A stretch of DNA of 64,000 nt from Haematococcus lacustris (lineage: Eukaryota > Chlorophyta > Chlorophyceae > Chlamydomonadales > Haematococcaceae). The notes under the pieces were generated by a model. The model was given only the letters and a program-made list of their open reading frames with translations. It searched no databases and had not been told where the DNA came from. The stretch covers positions 4,033,810 through 4,097,809 of the forward strand of contig JASKMD010000015.1 of the NCBI GenBank assembly GCA_030144725.1, given 5' to 3'. The translations under genes and the position numbers were made by a program. Positions 52,721-64,000 of the stretch are shown in pieces; positions within the stretch are counted from its first letter, which is position 1, and the number at the start of each line of letters is the position of its first letter.

Positions 52721-55700
52721 TGGTGATGCCAGGAGGGCAGTAGAGGGCAGCAGGCCCCCCAGCAGGGGATGCAGAGCGCAGTACCAGGCTGACCAGCAAG
52801 CCCTGACCTCCGGGGTCGTTGGCGGGGAGCAGGCCCAGGGCAGCAACCTGGTACGGGAAGAGTAGTGGGGGAGGGGCAGCAGGTGGGCAGGGGGAAGGGG
52901 CAGCTGGGGAGGGGCAGGTGGTCACGACCAAAACCTGTTGGTGGCTGATTCAACAGGCTTAGTGGGTTGGCTGCTTTCCCCTGTCCCTGCCCCCTGCCCC
53001 TGCCCCTGCCCCTGCCCCTGCCCCCTGATGCTGCTGCTGCTCGCCCAGCACAGCCACCACCCCTAGCCCCCCCTACCTCCTGCCGCACTGACGCCAGGAT
53101 GAGGTTGGCCTGCGGGGGCTGCAGCAGACAGGCCCCCACAGACAGCACCTGGTCGCTGGTGCCCGGTCGTAGCAAACCCAACACCGGCCTATTGGCAGCA
53201 GGCAGTCCCAAGGGAACAGGTACAGGTGCAGGCGCGAATGCAACCACAGGTGTCAGCTGCAGCAATTTTGGTTTTTTCTATATAGAGCGTTTGCTACAAA
53301 TGCAATGTGTCAGGTGCTATGCATTGCAGGCACAGGCTGCAGCTGCAAGCAGCTGGTGCCAGTGCTGGAGTGCAAGTGCAAGTGGCAGTGGTGCAGGTTC
53401 AGGCACTCTTGTCTGGTTCAGGCATTAGCTTTGGTGATGGTGGTTGCGTTGCTGCAGGACTGCAGCAAGGCGTTGCAGCACATCAGGCACACGAGCCAGC
53501 GGTGGTGAGGCAGTTCATGAGCAGGAGCTGGTTCTGGCTTTCAAATGTCAGCTAGGGTTTCAAAATAGCCATGTGGCAGTGACGTCACACCTTGTTGTGG
53601 TCAGGCCAGTCGTTGAGGGGGAAGAGGCCATGGCCTGAACCCCTGAATGGGCAGGAGAGCTGGCTGTGGAGGGCAGGCCAGCGGCTGAGGTGTGAGAGGT
53701 CGGGGCGGGTGGAGTCAGGGGCAACGCTGGGGGCACGCTTGAGGAGGTGGGGTCAGAGCTGGGGGGTTGGGAGGGTGGGTTGGGAGAGCCAGCTGCAGGG
53801 TCGGGTGGGGTAAGGGGCCTGTGCGGGGCGCCTGCTGCCTGTGCTGCTGCTGCTGCTGCTGCCCCTCCAAGAGCAGGCTCCCAGCAACTGCTGCTGAAGC
53901 TGAACTGCATCTTGTTGCGGTAGCCCAAGCTGGAGGGGGGGTGGCACCCAGGCGGATGGCCAGTGGGTCTGCAGGCAGGCAGGGGCAGGCAGGAGGGAGG
54001 GGAGAAGGCGGCAGGCGGTGCAGCTTGCAGGCAGACCTGGAAAAGGCGGGGTCCGCAGGCATGGGCGGGTGGGAAGAAAGGAGAGAAGAGAGTTTTATAT
54101 TTTAGTTTTAAAAACTGCTTGGCGAAGACAAGCAGGGTTGTGGACCAGGAGCGTGTGGGGCTGAGGTAGGCAAGGCTAGTCAGGCAGGCTGTAAGATTGG
54201 GTGTCATACGGCCAGGTGGGCGGTCAGGGAGGCAGGCAAGGCGGCAAGCAGGGCAGCAGCTAGGGGCAGAGAGGTAGGCAGAGGGGTAGTGAGTGAGGCA
54301 AGCAGTGTGGGGGGCTGGGGGTGTGGGGGGCCAGAGGGGGTAGCCTGCTAGCACCTACATGGTGGCACCCAGGGGGGAGTGGGGGGGTGGGGGGCAAGAG
54401 GGGGTAGGGTGCCAGCACCTACATGGTGGCACCCAGGGGGGGCAGCAGCAGCGCCTTGACCCCTTGCAGGCGCCCCACCCGTTGCAGCACCTGCACCACC
54501 TGGTCATGACAGGCAGGGGCGCATAGGGGCTTGGGAGGTGAGGCTTGCAAACAGAGTGGCTGGCTTGCACAAGGCGTGCAAAGGGCAGGGGGAGGGGGAG
54601 GGGAAAGGGCAGGGAAGGGGGACTGCCTTGACCACTCTGGAGGCTTGCTGCTGCTGCCGCTTCTGCTGCCAATGCTGTATACTCTGCCACTGCCGTTCCT
54701 GCTGTCCCTGCCGCCGCTGCTCCATGCTTCACTACCGCCGCCGCTGCTGCTGGCGTTGCTCACTTTGTCATAGCCTCCACTACTGCCAGCCCCTACCTGG
54801 TTCTGCTTCTCCAGCAGCTGCTGTGAGTAGTCCAGAGATTGGAGAGTGCAGCCTCCACAGGGCCCAAAGTACGAGCAGGGGGGTGTGACCGCATGGGCAT
54901 GAGGAGTAAGTGTGACCAGCTTGCGCGCCTCGACATACCCTGTCAAGCAGAAAACCAGTGTAACAGTGTAACAAACCTGGCAGGCGGAGTGTGTGACTCC
55001 CACACACCCACAAGGCACCCACAAGGTCACACCCACAAGGTCACACCAACACTGCGCAACACAGCAAAGAAAGGCAGCCACAGTGGCGGTTGAACAACCT
55101 TGACCATGCCTCCTCTCACTCCCACCCTATCTCACTCGTCCTAAACTATATCTCACACTTTGTCACCTCTGTGGATGTGAGTGACCTGTGCGGTCAGCTC
55201 TTCTCCAGGCAGAGCCCGCTCACACATCACCACCAGGCTGCTGGGACCCCACAGGCACACGCCCTGGGCAGCAGCAGAGCTGGATGCATGGGTGGGGTGG
55301 CACACTGCATGCTTGCTGCACTCTGTGCTGGCCTGAGGGAGCATGTGCAGCAGGATGATCTGTGGACAGCCTTAGGACAGCGAAGAGCTGAGCCAGCTGC
55401 AGCTTGCAGCTGCATTGTGGTATGTAGTAGGGATGAGAAGCCGAGGGAGGTAGGTGGGCTGTTGGGGAAGACAGAGGTCAAGCGGCAGTGGTAGTGATGT
55501 GTTGCAGGATCAAGCGTCAGCGACAGCTATGCAAAGGGTAATGGAAAGGGACAATGGCAGGGCAGGGCAGGGCAGAATAGGGATGAGTGTGGCGACAACG
55601 GGCCGCATGTCACACCTTGCCCCCCAGCGCTAGCCGCTCGCATGTCAGGCGCAGCTCTTGGCCAATGGCAATCGGTGCGGGTTGTACCGCCGTAGCAGTG

Positions 55701-55759
55701 GCACGGGAAATACCCGCCCAGCGGCGGTGCTGCGGCGCCTGCGGTGTGTGTTGCTGCAT
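48756..55759 (-). CDS. TrmA/RlmD-family RNA (uracil-5-)-methyltransferase
   Basis: Twelve exons (55759-55616, 55263-55167, 54939-54797, 54499-54423, 53929-53591, 53188-53077, 52847-52317, 52168-51815, 51338-51182, 50693-50332, 49910-49782, 48962-48756) join in consistent phases to 883 aa. The family transfers a methyl group from S-adenosylmethionine to C5 of uridine in tRNA or rRNA. Visible in order: an N-terminal TRAM-like domain (GVCLWGPSSLVVMCERALPG); Fe-S cysteines 102, 108 and 111 (CSYFGPCGGC) with a fourth at about 287; YRNKMQFSF; ISPSSFFQ/TNTDQAAVLY across the exon 8/9 junction; SAM motif DLYCGTGS at about 626; NPARPGLS at 783; nucleophile Cys810 in VYISCNAAT; catalytic Glu873 in HTDHVESI. 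The usual D-P-P-R reads N-P-A-R. Long Ser/Gln/Ala insertions swell exons 5, 7, 8 and 10; bacterial members are about 430 aa. Organelle or cytosolic location is unclear. Confidence 0.85.
49934..50045. repeat. 21-bp minisatellite in methyltransferase intron 10
   Basis: About five near-perfect copies of GGGTTGCCAACAGCAGGGGTC followed by a diverged unit. Being 21 bp, it gives an apparent 7-residue protein repeat (PAVGNPT) in all copies, but it lies between the exons ending at 50332 and starting at 49910. Confidence 0.85.
50100..50195. repeat. GCA/GCG microsatellite in the same intron
   Basis: CAGCAGCAG and GGCAGCGGCAG runs; explains poly-Ala, poly-Gln and poly-Cys open frames here. Confidence 0.9.
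51020..51125. repeat. 16-bp minisatellite ACCCCATGTGTGCCTG, about 6 copies
   Basis: Tandem units within methyltransferase intron 9, with two single-base variants (GCCCC and GTGAGC). Confidence 0.9.
52232..52310. repeat. CCCCCT polypyrimidine tract in methyltransferase intron 7
   Basis: About 13 CCCCCT units on plus; polypurine on the transcribed minus-strand RNA, starting immediately after the 5' splice site at 52317/52316. Confidence 0.9.
54320..54442. repeat. Tandem duplication of methyltransferase exon 4 splice donor
   Basis: A unit of about 65 bp containing GCACCTACATGGTGGCACCC occurs twice, at about 54351 and 54416. It includes the last bases of exon 4 and its GTAGGT donor, so a second identical donor lies 65 nt into the intron. 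Confidence 0.75.
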
Positions 55760-56952
55760 GTCCGCGGACACCTTCGCCCGCGAACACCCGCTACAGTACT
55801 ATGCGAAAAAGGTGACATGCACGGACAGCACTTATTGCATACTGCTCCAAGTCTAACTCTGCCGGTATCGTTACATTGACTCGGACATCAACACTAGCAT
55901 TCTCCACAGTTAACGCTCAGTTTTGCGACATGTCCACTTTCGTAGAGGGAGCCAAGCACAGCTCTTTTCCATTGCAACACCCGGCCCTTGCCATGAACAA
56001 AGGAATGATGTATGGGTGCTGCGATGAGCCTTGGTGGGCCGTAGTGTACACAGGCGTCAAGATGGTAGGATTTAAAGTGACCACAGTGTGAGAAGCGTGA
56101 GAAGCCAGGGGTGTGTTCCCCTTTGTAACCCAGCCGGGTGTGCAGCGAGCATGAGCTGGCTTGAGCCACATTACATTCTTACTCTGCCCCATGTGCCAAC
56201 TCATCAAGGTCGAGCCAAGCATTCCCCGCATCCGACAAACACAGTCCCTGATGGTGCTTCATTCATAGGCGTCTTGTGTGGCTCAGCCGTCAGGCTACTT
56301 GCAGGAGGACATCTGTGGGGTGGAGGTGTGTTCAGCAGGGTGTACTGTCATCCACTAAAGTACATAGATATCAGACCTGTCATGGGTCACGCAACAAGAT
56401 AAACAGCTGCCCTTAAGACAATAAAACAGCAGAGCCTGGTGCTGCCTAGCAGCACACACACCAGGCAGACCCGAAGCAAGGACTACACATCTGTTCCGGC
56501 TTAGGCTATGCCATCTCGCCCGCAAGTCTGATGTAGCTGATGACCGCGGATGCACTAAGCACTGAGGAGGTCAAGGATGAGGCCTGAGCATCTGTTGGCC
56601 TGTTGACTGTGTGATGTGGCGGGGCCAGACAAGCCGATGGCTGATGGCCCCACTGCCATCACCCACCACCGCTGCCGTGCTGGGACATGGGCCCTGCTGC
56701 TGGTGGGAAGCTGCTCTGGCATGTTGGGCAGCACCCAGGGCCACGGCTGAGATGCTGATCAGTGGTCGATAGAGCTACTAGAACACCCTTGCACTCCTTA
56801 CTAATGCAGCGCTGCGCAGTATACGATTACCTACCACCCTCATACATAGCTTGTTTGTAGCAAGTGCTGGCTTTCAATTCCCGCTCGCCTTGTCGCCATC
56901 GTATTAATCCATTCCAAAGCGCCATCAAAAGCAGTGCAGCCGGGAAGTGTGG
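55760..56952. other. Intergenic region between methyltransferase and kinase
   Basis: No gene recognised. It should contain the methyltransferase promoter on its left side and the kinase 3' UTR on its right. A TTACA lies at 56171. Open frames on both strands are short and without motifs. Confidence 0.4.
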
Positions 56953-59900
56953 TCACTGTCTCGGGCCTTGGACAGGCGTGCTCCTGTCCTCCTCGCCCTC
57001 CTCCTCACCTTCTGGCACTCCACTCATGCCGCCTTCTGTTTTGTCGGGTTCTGTGACTGTGTGAGCAAGGACGCGCACGCAGGCATGGCGTGTGGGCAGG
57101 ACCCTCGCACACGACACGGCAGGGAGTAGAGGGCAAGAGGGAGTACAGGGCTGTTCGTCGGGGTCACCTGCTGCAAGAGGAGCGTGGAGGGAAGAAGGGA
57201 GGGGGGAAGGGAGAGGGGAGAGGGAAAGGAGAGGGGAGGGCTGGGGAGTGGAGGGGTGTAGAGAGATAGGGAGAGCACTATCACAGTAAGGACAGCACCA
57301 CAGGCCTTCCTTCTTAAGCCTGCCTGCTAAACAAACAATGTCTGTCAAGACAAAGAGCAGCAGGAAAGGGAGGAGACAGGGGAGGAGCTTGAAGGCAGGG
57401 CAGGGCGGGGGGCCTTCCACAACTCACCTGCTGCGACTACCAGCTCCCGCGCAGCCCAGGCATCAGCGGTGGCCTTGGCCAAGTCAGCAGCTGACTGGCG
57501 TTTGTAGGCTGAGTGAGGGACGCCCAGCCCACCCAAGGCCCCACTAGTGGCTGCTGGGCCTGTGCAGGACACCATCACCAAGGGCACCTGCTCAATCATG
57601 CTTGACACTGGCAACGCATGGTGGAGACAGGGATGAGCCCGCTGCACTTAGGGCACATCACACACCATTTGCGGGGACATCAATGGTGCATACACATGAA
57701 CCGTGACTCAGACCTAGCCTGCACTCGCAACATGACTGGCCCTGCGCTCGACATCACTCTCACCCTCACCACCCTCAGTATCACCCTCACACTCACCACC
57801 CTCATCATCACCCTCACCACCCTCACCCCCACCCTCACCACCCTCATTATCACCCTCACCACCCTCATTATCACCATTCCCTATCAGCAAGCACTGCATT
57901 GCTGAAGGCTGTGTGCCATCAGCAGTGCGCTTGTGACCCTGATGCTCCCCAAACCTCCCTCTCAACTCACCGCTGCCAAGGCCTGAAGCAAACAGGCGGA
58001 CGAAGGCTTGGCTGCGTGGCTGGCTGTTGATCTTGAGGACGCCATCATGTGTGGCTACGACCATGCTGGTCCCCGCGGCCACTGCCTGCGCCTCTGTCCC
58101 TGCCGCTGCCCCACTGCCGTGCCCCCCACCCTGGGAAGGGCTAGCCGCAAGGTGCAAGCCAGTGGCAGCAGCTGCAGCAACCGCTTGGGCAGTGCTGGCA
58201 GTGGGCGTCCCTGGTGTGATGGCAGCAGGCTTGCCCCCAGGCCCTGCACCACCCTCCTCCTTAGGCTGAATGGCAGTCTGGGAAGGTTTTTGGTTAGGAG
58301 GTAGAGGGGGCGGGCTGTTTGTGGCTGGCGAGGTGCTGGTGGAGGGTGGGGAGAGTGGTGGGATGAACACTGGCAGCTGGGGCTTGGATGGGCTCTGCTG
58401 GGGCAGCTCCAAGCCGTCGTAACCCGCCAGGTAGGCGGTGTGCATGGCGGTCAGCATGTCTAGGGCCTGCGTGGAGGGTGAGCAGCAAGGGTGGTATGCA
58501 GCCAGGGAGGGGTGTGTGCAGAGTGTGCGGGGACTGGGGCTGCCAGCAGAGTCGGTTGCAGCCACAGGTCCTAGGCTACACCACGCGGTGCCAAGGGGGT
58601 TGGGTTCAAGAAGAGGCCCTGCTCCAGGATGCGTTGAGGAGTACTGGATCCGGGAGGGGGTCAAGATCCAAGACCAGAGGTGGCATGGCTGCCAACAGAG
58701 GCAGATGCAGCCATGCCACAGTCCTAGACACAGGCTGTTGCCCCAGGGGGGTGGGTTTAAGAAGAGGCTAAGATCAAGATGAGGCAGGAGGTGGCATGAA
58801 ATGAGTCTTGTGCAACAAACTCGTCGTGGTGAGTGAGGGGAGCATGTCACACTAGACATACCTCATGTAAGGTGCTTTGACACATGGCCTAGCTATCACA
58901 CATGCAGAAAGTAAGATTGAGGAACATCGCACTGCCCTCACCTGTGTGAAGGTGGGCCTAGCCTTGCTGCTCCGCTCCAAACACCTGGCACATGATCAGG
59001 CAGGGCAGCAGGCAAGTGGTACAGCAATAGAAAGGAGCTCTGGATGGGGCGCTGCTGTGTGACAGCTGTTGGCCACTGCCATGCCATGCCATGCCATGCT
59101 AAGCCAGGCCGCACCCAGCCCTGATGCACTCTACTCAGGCAACAAATGCAGCTCCATGAGCCCATGGTGGTTTTGCATGGCTCAGGGCAGGCGTGAACAT
59201 AGGTTGTAGGGAGCCCCAGGATTTATGTACAGGGTATAGGGTAAAGAGTGAGAGAGTGAGAGCCCAAACACACACAACAAACCAAAGCAAAGGGTTAGGC
59301 TTGGGGTAAATGGAATAAGTACATAGGGTAAATGCATGGGGTAAGTACATGGGGTGTATGCATGGGGCAAGTACATAGGGTAATTGCATGGGGTAAGTAC
59401 ATGCACAGCCCACTATCACGCAAAACTGCACTGCAAGGCATGGGGTGAATGAGGCCCTACCTCCAAGCTGTGATCCATTCCTCCCCTCGCTGCCCCCAGG
59501 GGGGCCCCCAAGGGGCTCAGGAAAGCCCAGCGGCCCAGGCAAACTCTTGCCTATGGCAGGCCCCACCCATCGCTGTGCCCTTGCATGCACCCTTCCACCC
59601 CACAACTGCTTTGCCAGCCACCATGCAGCCCCTGCAGCCCATGCGACCCTGACCAGGCGATGCCCACTCACTGAGCACACAGCGCCACGTAGGGCCGAGG
59701 CGTGTCGATAGGGAAGCGGCGGAAGCGCTTGTTGCCCACATAGCCTGTGTCTGTCTTCACCCAGGGCGGCATGCACCTGTACAGCTCCCACATCTGGCAG
59801 GGCAGGCAGTGGCCGCACCACATCAGGGCGCGGCACCGCAGCTTAGAGAACACTGGCGCAACGCAAAACAGAGTGTGCTGACTGAAACATGATGGGGGAT

Positions 59901-62900
59901 GGGGAGGAGGGTGCAGTATGAGGGTTGAGGTGAGGAGCGAGTGTGCGGTGGTGGCGGTGTGTGAGCAGGCATGCTAGGGGTGGTGGGGATCAGCTGGGGC
60001 TGGCAGGAGGGGTGTGTGGGGTGTGGGGCACAACCCAGGTGGCCGGGGCCAGGTGCTAGAGGGTGAAGCAATTGCAATGGCTGGAAGGCTGCCAGGGATA
60101 TTGCTGGGAGGTGGTGGGGCCAGGCGGTACAGGCAGTACAGGCAACTTCAGCTGCTAGGCCTGGGTTGACCAAATATTGGCCCTCATCTTTTCACATGGC
60201 CAAACATCTGCAGCTGCCCAGGAGCAGGACACCTACTGCCACTGGCACGGGCATTCCCTTTTTGTTGCTTTTTGTTGCTCTCGACACGAAACACAGAGAC
60301 CCAGCCTTTGACACACACTCACCAGGACACCAAAGGAGTACACGTCCGATGTCTTGGTCAGTTGCCCACTGTTCACGACCTCTGGCGCCACTGCAGTTCA
60401 CATACACACACATGGCATACTTGAGGCATTCAGGGTTATATATAAAGCTACAACCAACATGATGGGCGCACAGCCCCCCTGCTACTAATCATTGCGCAGT
60501 GCATGTCCTCACACACACATCACACTGCTACCTTGGACATTCCATCATACATCACACTGCTACACACAATGCAGTCTATTGCCCATGGCTGAGCGGCTGG
60601 CTCATGCACTCACCATAGAAGGGGGTGCCGTTGGTGATGTTGCTGATGTGTGATTGGCCGGCCTCGATGGTGGTGCAGAGCCCAAAGTCCTGGCCAAAAG
60701 CAGGCAACCAGTCCCTGTTGTCACCGCATCTTATCAAAGCCAGCCACAGCTGCTGCATGCACCTCACTCCATGCAACTGTGACTAACAGCACAACGGTGG
60801 AAAGCCTCCTAGTCAGCCCCTCCAGCCTCACCCTACCCTGCAGCCCGCCCTGGCATGTCCCTACCTCCTCTTCCCCTGGCCCACTCCTGCGTCATAGTGC
60901 CTCCTGCCCTGCTGGCCCATGCCCTGTTCCCTCCTGCCCTGATCCTTCAGCCCTGCTGGCCCCTGCCCCGTTGCCTCATGCACTGCTGCCCCCCAGCCTG
61001 AACTTCTGCAGCAACGGCCTCACCGTGATCTTGCTAACCACGCCAATGGGCGACTCTGCTGCTTGCTTCAGTAGCACATTGCCAGGGGTGAGGTCACCGT
61101 GGATGATGTTGTTGCAGTGGATGTAGTCCATGCCTCGTGCGATGTCCATCAGGATGCTCAACACCTGGGTATGAATTCACCAAGGTATGTAGATAGATAT
61201 ACATCTATAACTATATATTTTTACATCAAGGTGTTAAATAGACATCAAGGTTCAACAGGGCATGCTTCAATCATAGTAGCAGGTTGATTTTTCTCCTTCA
61301 CGACAACAGCACAGGATGGGGCAAGATGGAGCCGGACAACAGTTCGCGCAGGCGCTGAGCCCACTGCTGAACCTCAATCTGTCACCATTCATCTGGTGCT
61401 GCGCTCTGCATCGTAAACCTCAACCTCTACAACGACACTGCCCTGAGCACAGGTCCTGAGCTGAAGCTTGGTAGGTGACAAAACTTCAGCCTGGCCAGAG
61501 CAAAGTTTGTCCCTCTAGCAGCTGCTGCCAACACGCACCCACCCAGTGGATGCACAGCAAGACATCAGACAGGCTGGACCCACCCAGAGTGCATACTGCC
61601 ATGTTGGGTGGAAGGGCTGTGGTGGTTGGGGGAGGAGGAAGGGATGTAGTGCGGTGGGTTGTGGCTTTATGGGTTACGATGGTGGGTTAGGTCTGGTCAA
61701 GATGAGTGCCTGGCCAACAGGGAGACACGCTGATGTGCACGCACCAGATCCATGTCAGGCTTCAATGTGGTGGGGTTGTGCAGCAGCCGGTTGCTGAGGG
61801 CGTCTTGCAGGCTGGCGCTGCAGTATTCCTGCAGCAAGCACAAGGCAGCATGTCAGTAAAGCAAGCGCTGGCAAGTGTTGACGTGCAAGGAGTCCAGTGG
61901 CCACCGGGTTGGTGTGAGGCTGGTTAGTAAGAGGTCTGAAGAATGGGTTTGACACTGCCATGCCAGCAAAGCAAAAGAAAAGGATCAGCTGCCATGCTGA
62001 CCCACTCACAGCACAGCAGCCTGTCAGTAAGGGAAAAACGGCAGGCCGGCAGGTGTCCAGGCAGGCGGTCACACAGACAGGCTGTCATGCAGGATGACAG
62101 GGAGTCCCAGCACCACCACACCCCACACACAAGACCAGACCCAGCTCACCTGCACAAGGTACAGCTTCCAGTCCGTAGCAGCCTGCATTACACCACACCC
62201 ACCACTCATTGTGTCACTCCTCACACACCACACTGCTCATGATGCAGCTTTCGACTTCACACTTATCACACCTCCATGATTAGCTACGCAGCTGGAGGAG
62301 CAAATGGCAGGCTGCAGAGGTGCAGCCCACTAGGATGAAAGAGAGGGAGTCACTGGTGGGGTGAGGCAGAAAGAGGAGGAAGTACTTGGGCAGGACCAGT
62401 GTCAGGCCGACCTTGGCCTCAGTTCCAAGCAAAATTCACCTGGCTGTCGTCTATAGTCATGCCCCCAATGCCTCGTGTCTCCCGACCGCCTTTGTTGACG
62501 GCGGTGATGTCATAGTGGTAGGTGGCCACCACGTTGTTGTGAGTCACACTGGTGCACACAGCAGCCTGCAACAGCAGCAGCAACAGGGCGGCAGAGCAGT
62601 GAGGTGGCAGGGCGAGGAAGAACACAGAGTATCCAGGGTGAAGGCCATACTGCACCACGTACTCCAGCTGTCACCAGTTCTACCCAGAAACACTGCTGCA
62701 GCCTGCAGCTGATGCCCCAAGTTGATTTCAGCCACGGCAATGACTTGGCGCAAAGCGTGTGTCCAGCCATGCAGCCATGGTACAGTGGGGTCAGCAGCGG
62801 CGTTTCCCCTCTGCCCTGCACAAGCCTGCCAAACTGTTTTCTGACCATGCCAAGCCTGCCAAGCTGTTTGCCTCTATCACCCGACAAGATGAGCATCCGG

Positions 62901-63314
62901 GCTCACCTCCAGGATGGCCCTCTGTTGAGGAGCCCCCCTCTGGCCCCGGACCTTGCTGTCCTTAGCATGGTCAGTGAACAGCACCGTCTTCACAGCCACT
63001 TCCAGGCCACGCCACTTGCCCCTGCACCAAGCACCAGGTGGGCCTCACAGCCTCGCATACAAGAGCAGTGAGTGGGCTGATGAGCGCCATGGCTGGGAGG
63101 CCTGGCATGCCCACATCCAGTTCACCCACACCACAGCTGGTTCTCTACATGCTCGTCTGGACAAGCCCTGGACACGCCGACACGCCGGCAGGCAGGTGGG
63201 CAGGCAGGCTGATGGGCAGGTGGGCAGGTGGGCAGGCGGGCAGGCAGGCCGGCAGGCCGGCAAAGGAAAGGCAGGTAGGCAGGCAAAGGGAAGGCAGGCA
63301 GGCAGGCAAAGGGA

Positions 63315-63357
<43 letters not shown>

Positions 63358-64000
63358 CAAAGGGAAGGCAGGCAGGCAGGCCAGCAGGCAGGCAGGCAGA
63401 GAGGCATGCAGGTAGAGAGGCAGACGGGCAGAGTGGCAGGCTGGCAGAGAGGCAGGCATGCATGCATGCGGCCAAAGCCCTACCTGTACACCGTCCCGAA
63501 GCCCCCCTGACCAATGGCCTCCAGCAGCACCAGCTTGTCCCCCGCTGCCTTGGCCGCCAGCTGACCCGCCAGCGTGGCAATCTCCTTGTTGGGGTCCCAC
63601 AGCTCCGCCGCCCCTGACGCAGCTTCAGCCTTGCGGCGCGCGGCACTGGGCCGGTCAGTGCCCACCAGCTGCGCCGAGGGGGAACCCTGCGGGAGGGGTG
63701 GGTCTCCCCCTGCTTGCCCAAGCCCCGGCCCACCTGCCTGTGTGGCTGTGGCAGTAGCATTGGCAGTCACACCGGCAGGGTCTGCAGGAGAGGGGGTCAG
63801 CAGCAAGGGGGACGCCGGGAGCTGCGCCACGTCAGGGCTGGAGGAGCCGACTCCAGCCACAGCAGAGAGCCCGTCAGGCGGGTGGTGCCCAGCTCCTGAC
63901 CCCTGTTCCCCCTTTGCATGTTGCGGTTGGTCGGTTGGGGCGGTGAGGGGTGTTTCCTTGCTCTGCCTCACGCTCAACAGACTAGAAGCTTCTGAGCCCC
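56953..64000 (-). CDS. TKL-type protein kinase (5' end outside window)
   Basis: Thirteen exons were traced: 64000-63484, 63021-62907, 62565-62440, 62182-62150, 61828-61745, 61164-61024, 60689-60614, 60390-60323, 59793-59672, 58984-58942, 58466-57971, 57607-57428 and 57170-56953, all in phase to a TGA. Kinase landmarks in order: glycine loop GQGGFGTVYR, Lys in LEVAVKTVLF, THNNVVATYHYD, catalytic loop IIHGDLTPGNVLLK, DFGL, activation end NGTPFY/VAPEVV, SDVYSFGVLMWELYR, and CLERSSKARPTF at the lobe end. It should be an active Ser/Thr or dual-specificity kinase. The catalytic loop has H-G-D instead of H-R-D, a non-RD form frequent in algal TKL kinases. An S/A/P-rich linker precedes the kinase domain and the frame is still open at 64000, so receptor or membrane parts may lie outside. 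The C-terminal tail is long and low-complexity; the last exon is the least certain. Confidence 0.85.
57745..57890. repeat. ATCACCCTCACC repeat in kinase intron
   Basis: Imperfect CACCCTCACCACCCTCATT units within intron 57608-57970. They produce a spurious Leu-Thr-rich frame on plus and a Val-Arg-rich frame on minus. Confidence 0.85.
63180..63470. repeat. GGCA tetranucleotide repeat in first visible kinase intron
   Basis: GGCAGGCAGGCA runs interrupted by AAAGGGAAGGCAGGC units fill most of intron 63022-63483. Long Gly-Arg-Gln and Cys-Leu-Pro open frames here are artefacts of the repeat. Confidence 0.95.

Noticed and set aside
63045..63467. Cys-Leu-Pro-Ala repeat protein
   Set aside because: Artefact of the GGCA tetranucleotide repeat in a kinase intron.

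Overview
**Organism.** The window looks like nuclear DNA of a chlamydomonadalean green alga, possibly Haematococcus-like. It is GC-rich, has short phase-consistent introns (GTG(A/T)G donors, TGCAG acceptors), and is full of CAG/CTG and other low-complexity repeats. It also carries algal TKL kinase signatures, an expanded family of helical-repeat proteins resembling OPR (octotricopeptide repeat) proteins, and TTAGGG-type telomeric repeats. Every intact gene found lies on the minus strand. No rRNA, tRNA, bacterial operon or CRISPR array was recognised. Positions 909-1408 are an assembly gap of N.

**Layout.** 1-889: 3' end of a leucine-rich-repeat gene. 2247-42590: a tandem array of paralogous OPR/RAP-like genes, all on minus. 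Most have a short first exon encoding an organelle transit peptide (consensus start M-x-S-L-L-P-A-R) joined through a phase-1 intron to one large exon with about eight 36-40 residue helical repeats and a C-terminal RAP-like domain. The copies are: 1 (2247-4455), 2 (5598-7381, 3' end broken), 3 (9713-13182), 4 (19650-24608), a fused 6+5 gene (25995-30032), 7 (31945-33092, most of the repeats lost), 8 (34965-37656, RAP deleted) and 9 (40244-42590, RAP truncated). Gene fragments lie between them. Inside intron 1 of copies 3, 4, 6, 8 and 9, in antisense orientation, are decayed remnants resembling the C-terminus of TnpB/Fanzor-type transposon nucleases. The space between copies 3 and 4 holds a 44-bp palindrome-containing satellite and related palindromes.

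**Right-hand part.** 44482-47154: a single-domain AP2 transcription factor. 47891-47996: a head-to-head interstitial telomere-like junction, followed by another transposon tail and a stray OPR fragment. 48756-55759: a 12-exon (uracil-5)-methyltransferase of the TrmA/RlmD family, reconstructed with every splice phase consistent. 56953-64000 (5' end outside the window): a 13-exon TKL-type protein kinase.

**How it fits together.** In Chlamydomonas, OPR-RAP proteins are nucleus-encoded factors acting on chloroplast RNAs, and one subgroup (NCL) forms a fast-evolving tandem cluster. The array here looks like an equivalent birth-and-death cluster: unequal exchange has produced a two-module fusion, a minimal copy and several copies without RAP. 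The methyltransferase, kinase and AP2 gene are probably ordinary flanking genes. All family assignments rest on reading motifs by eye; no database search was possible.
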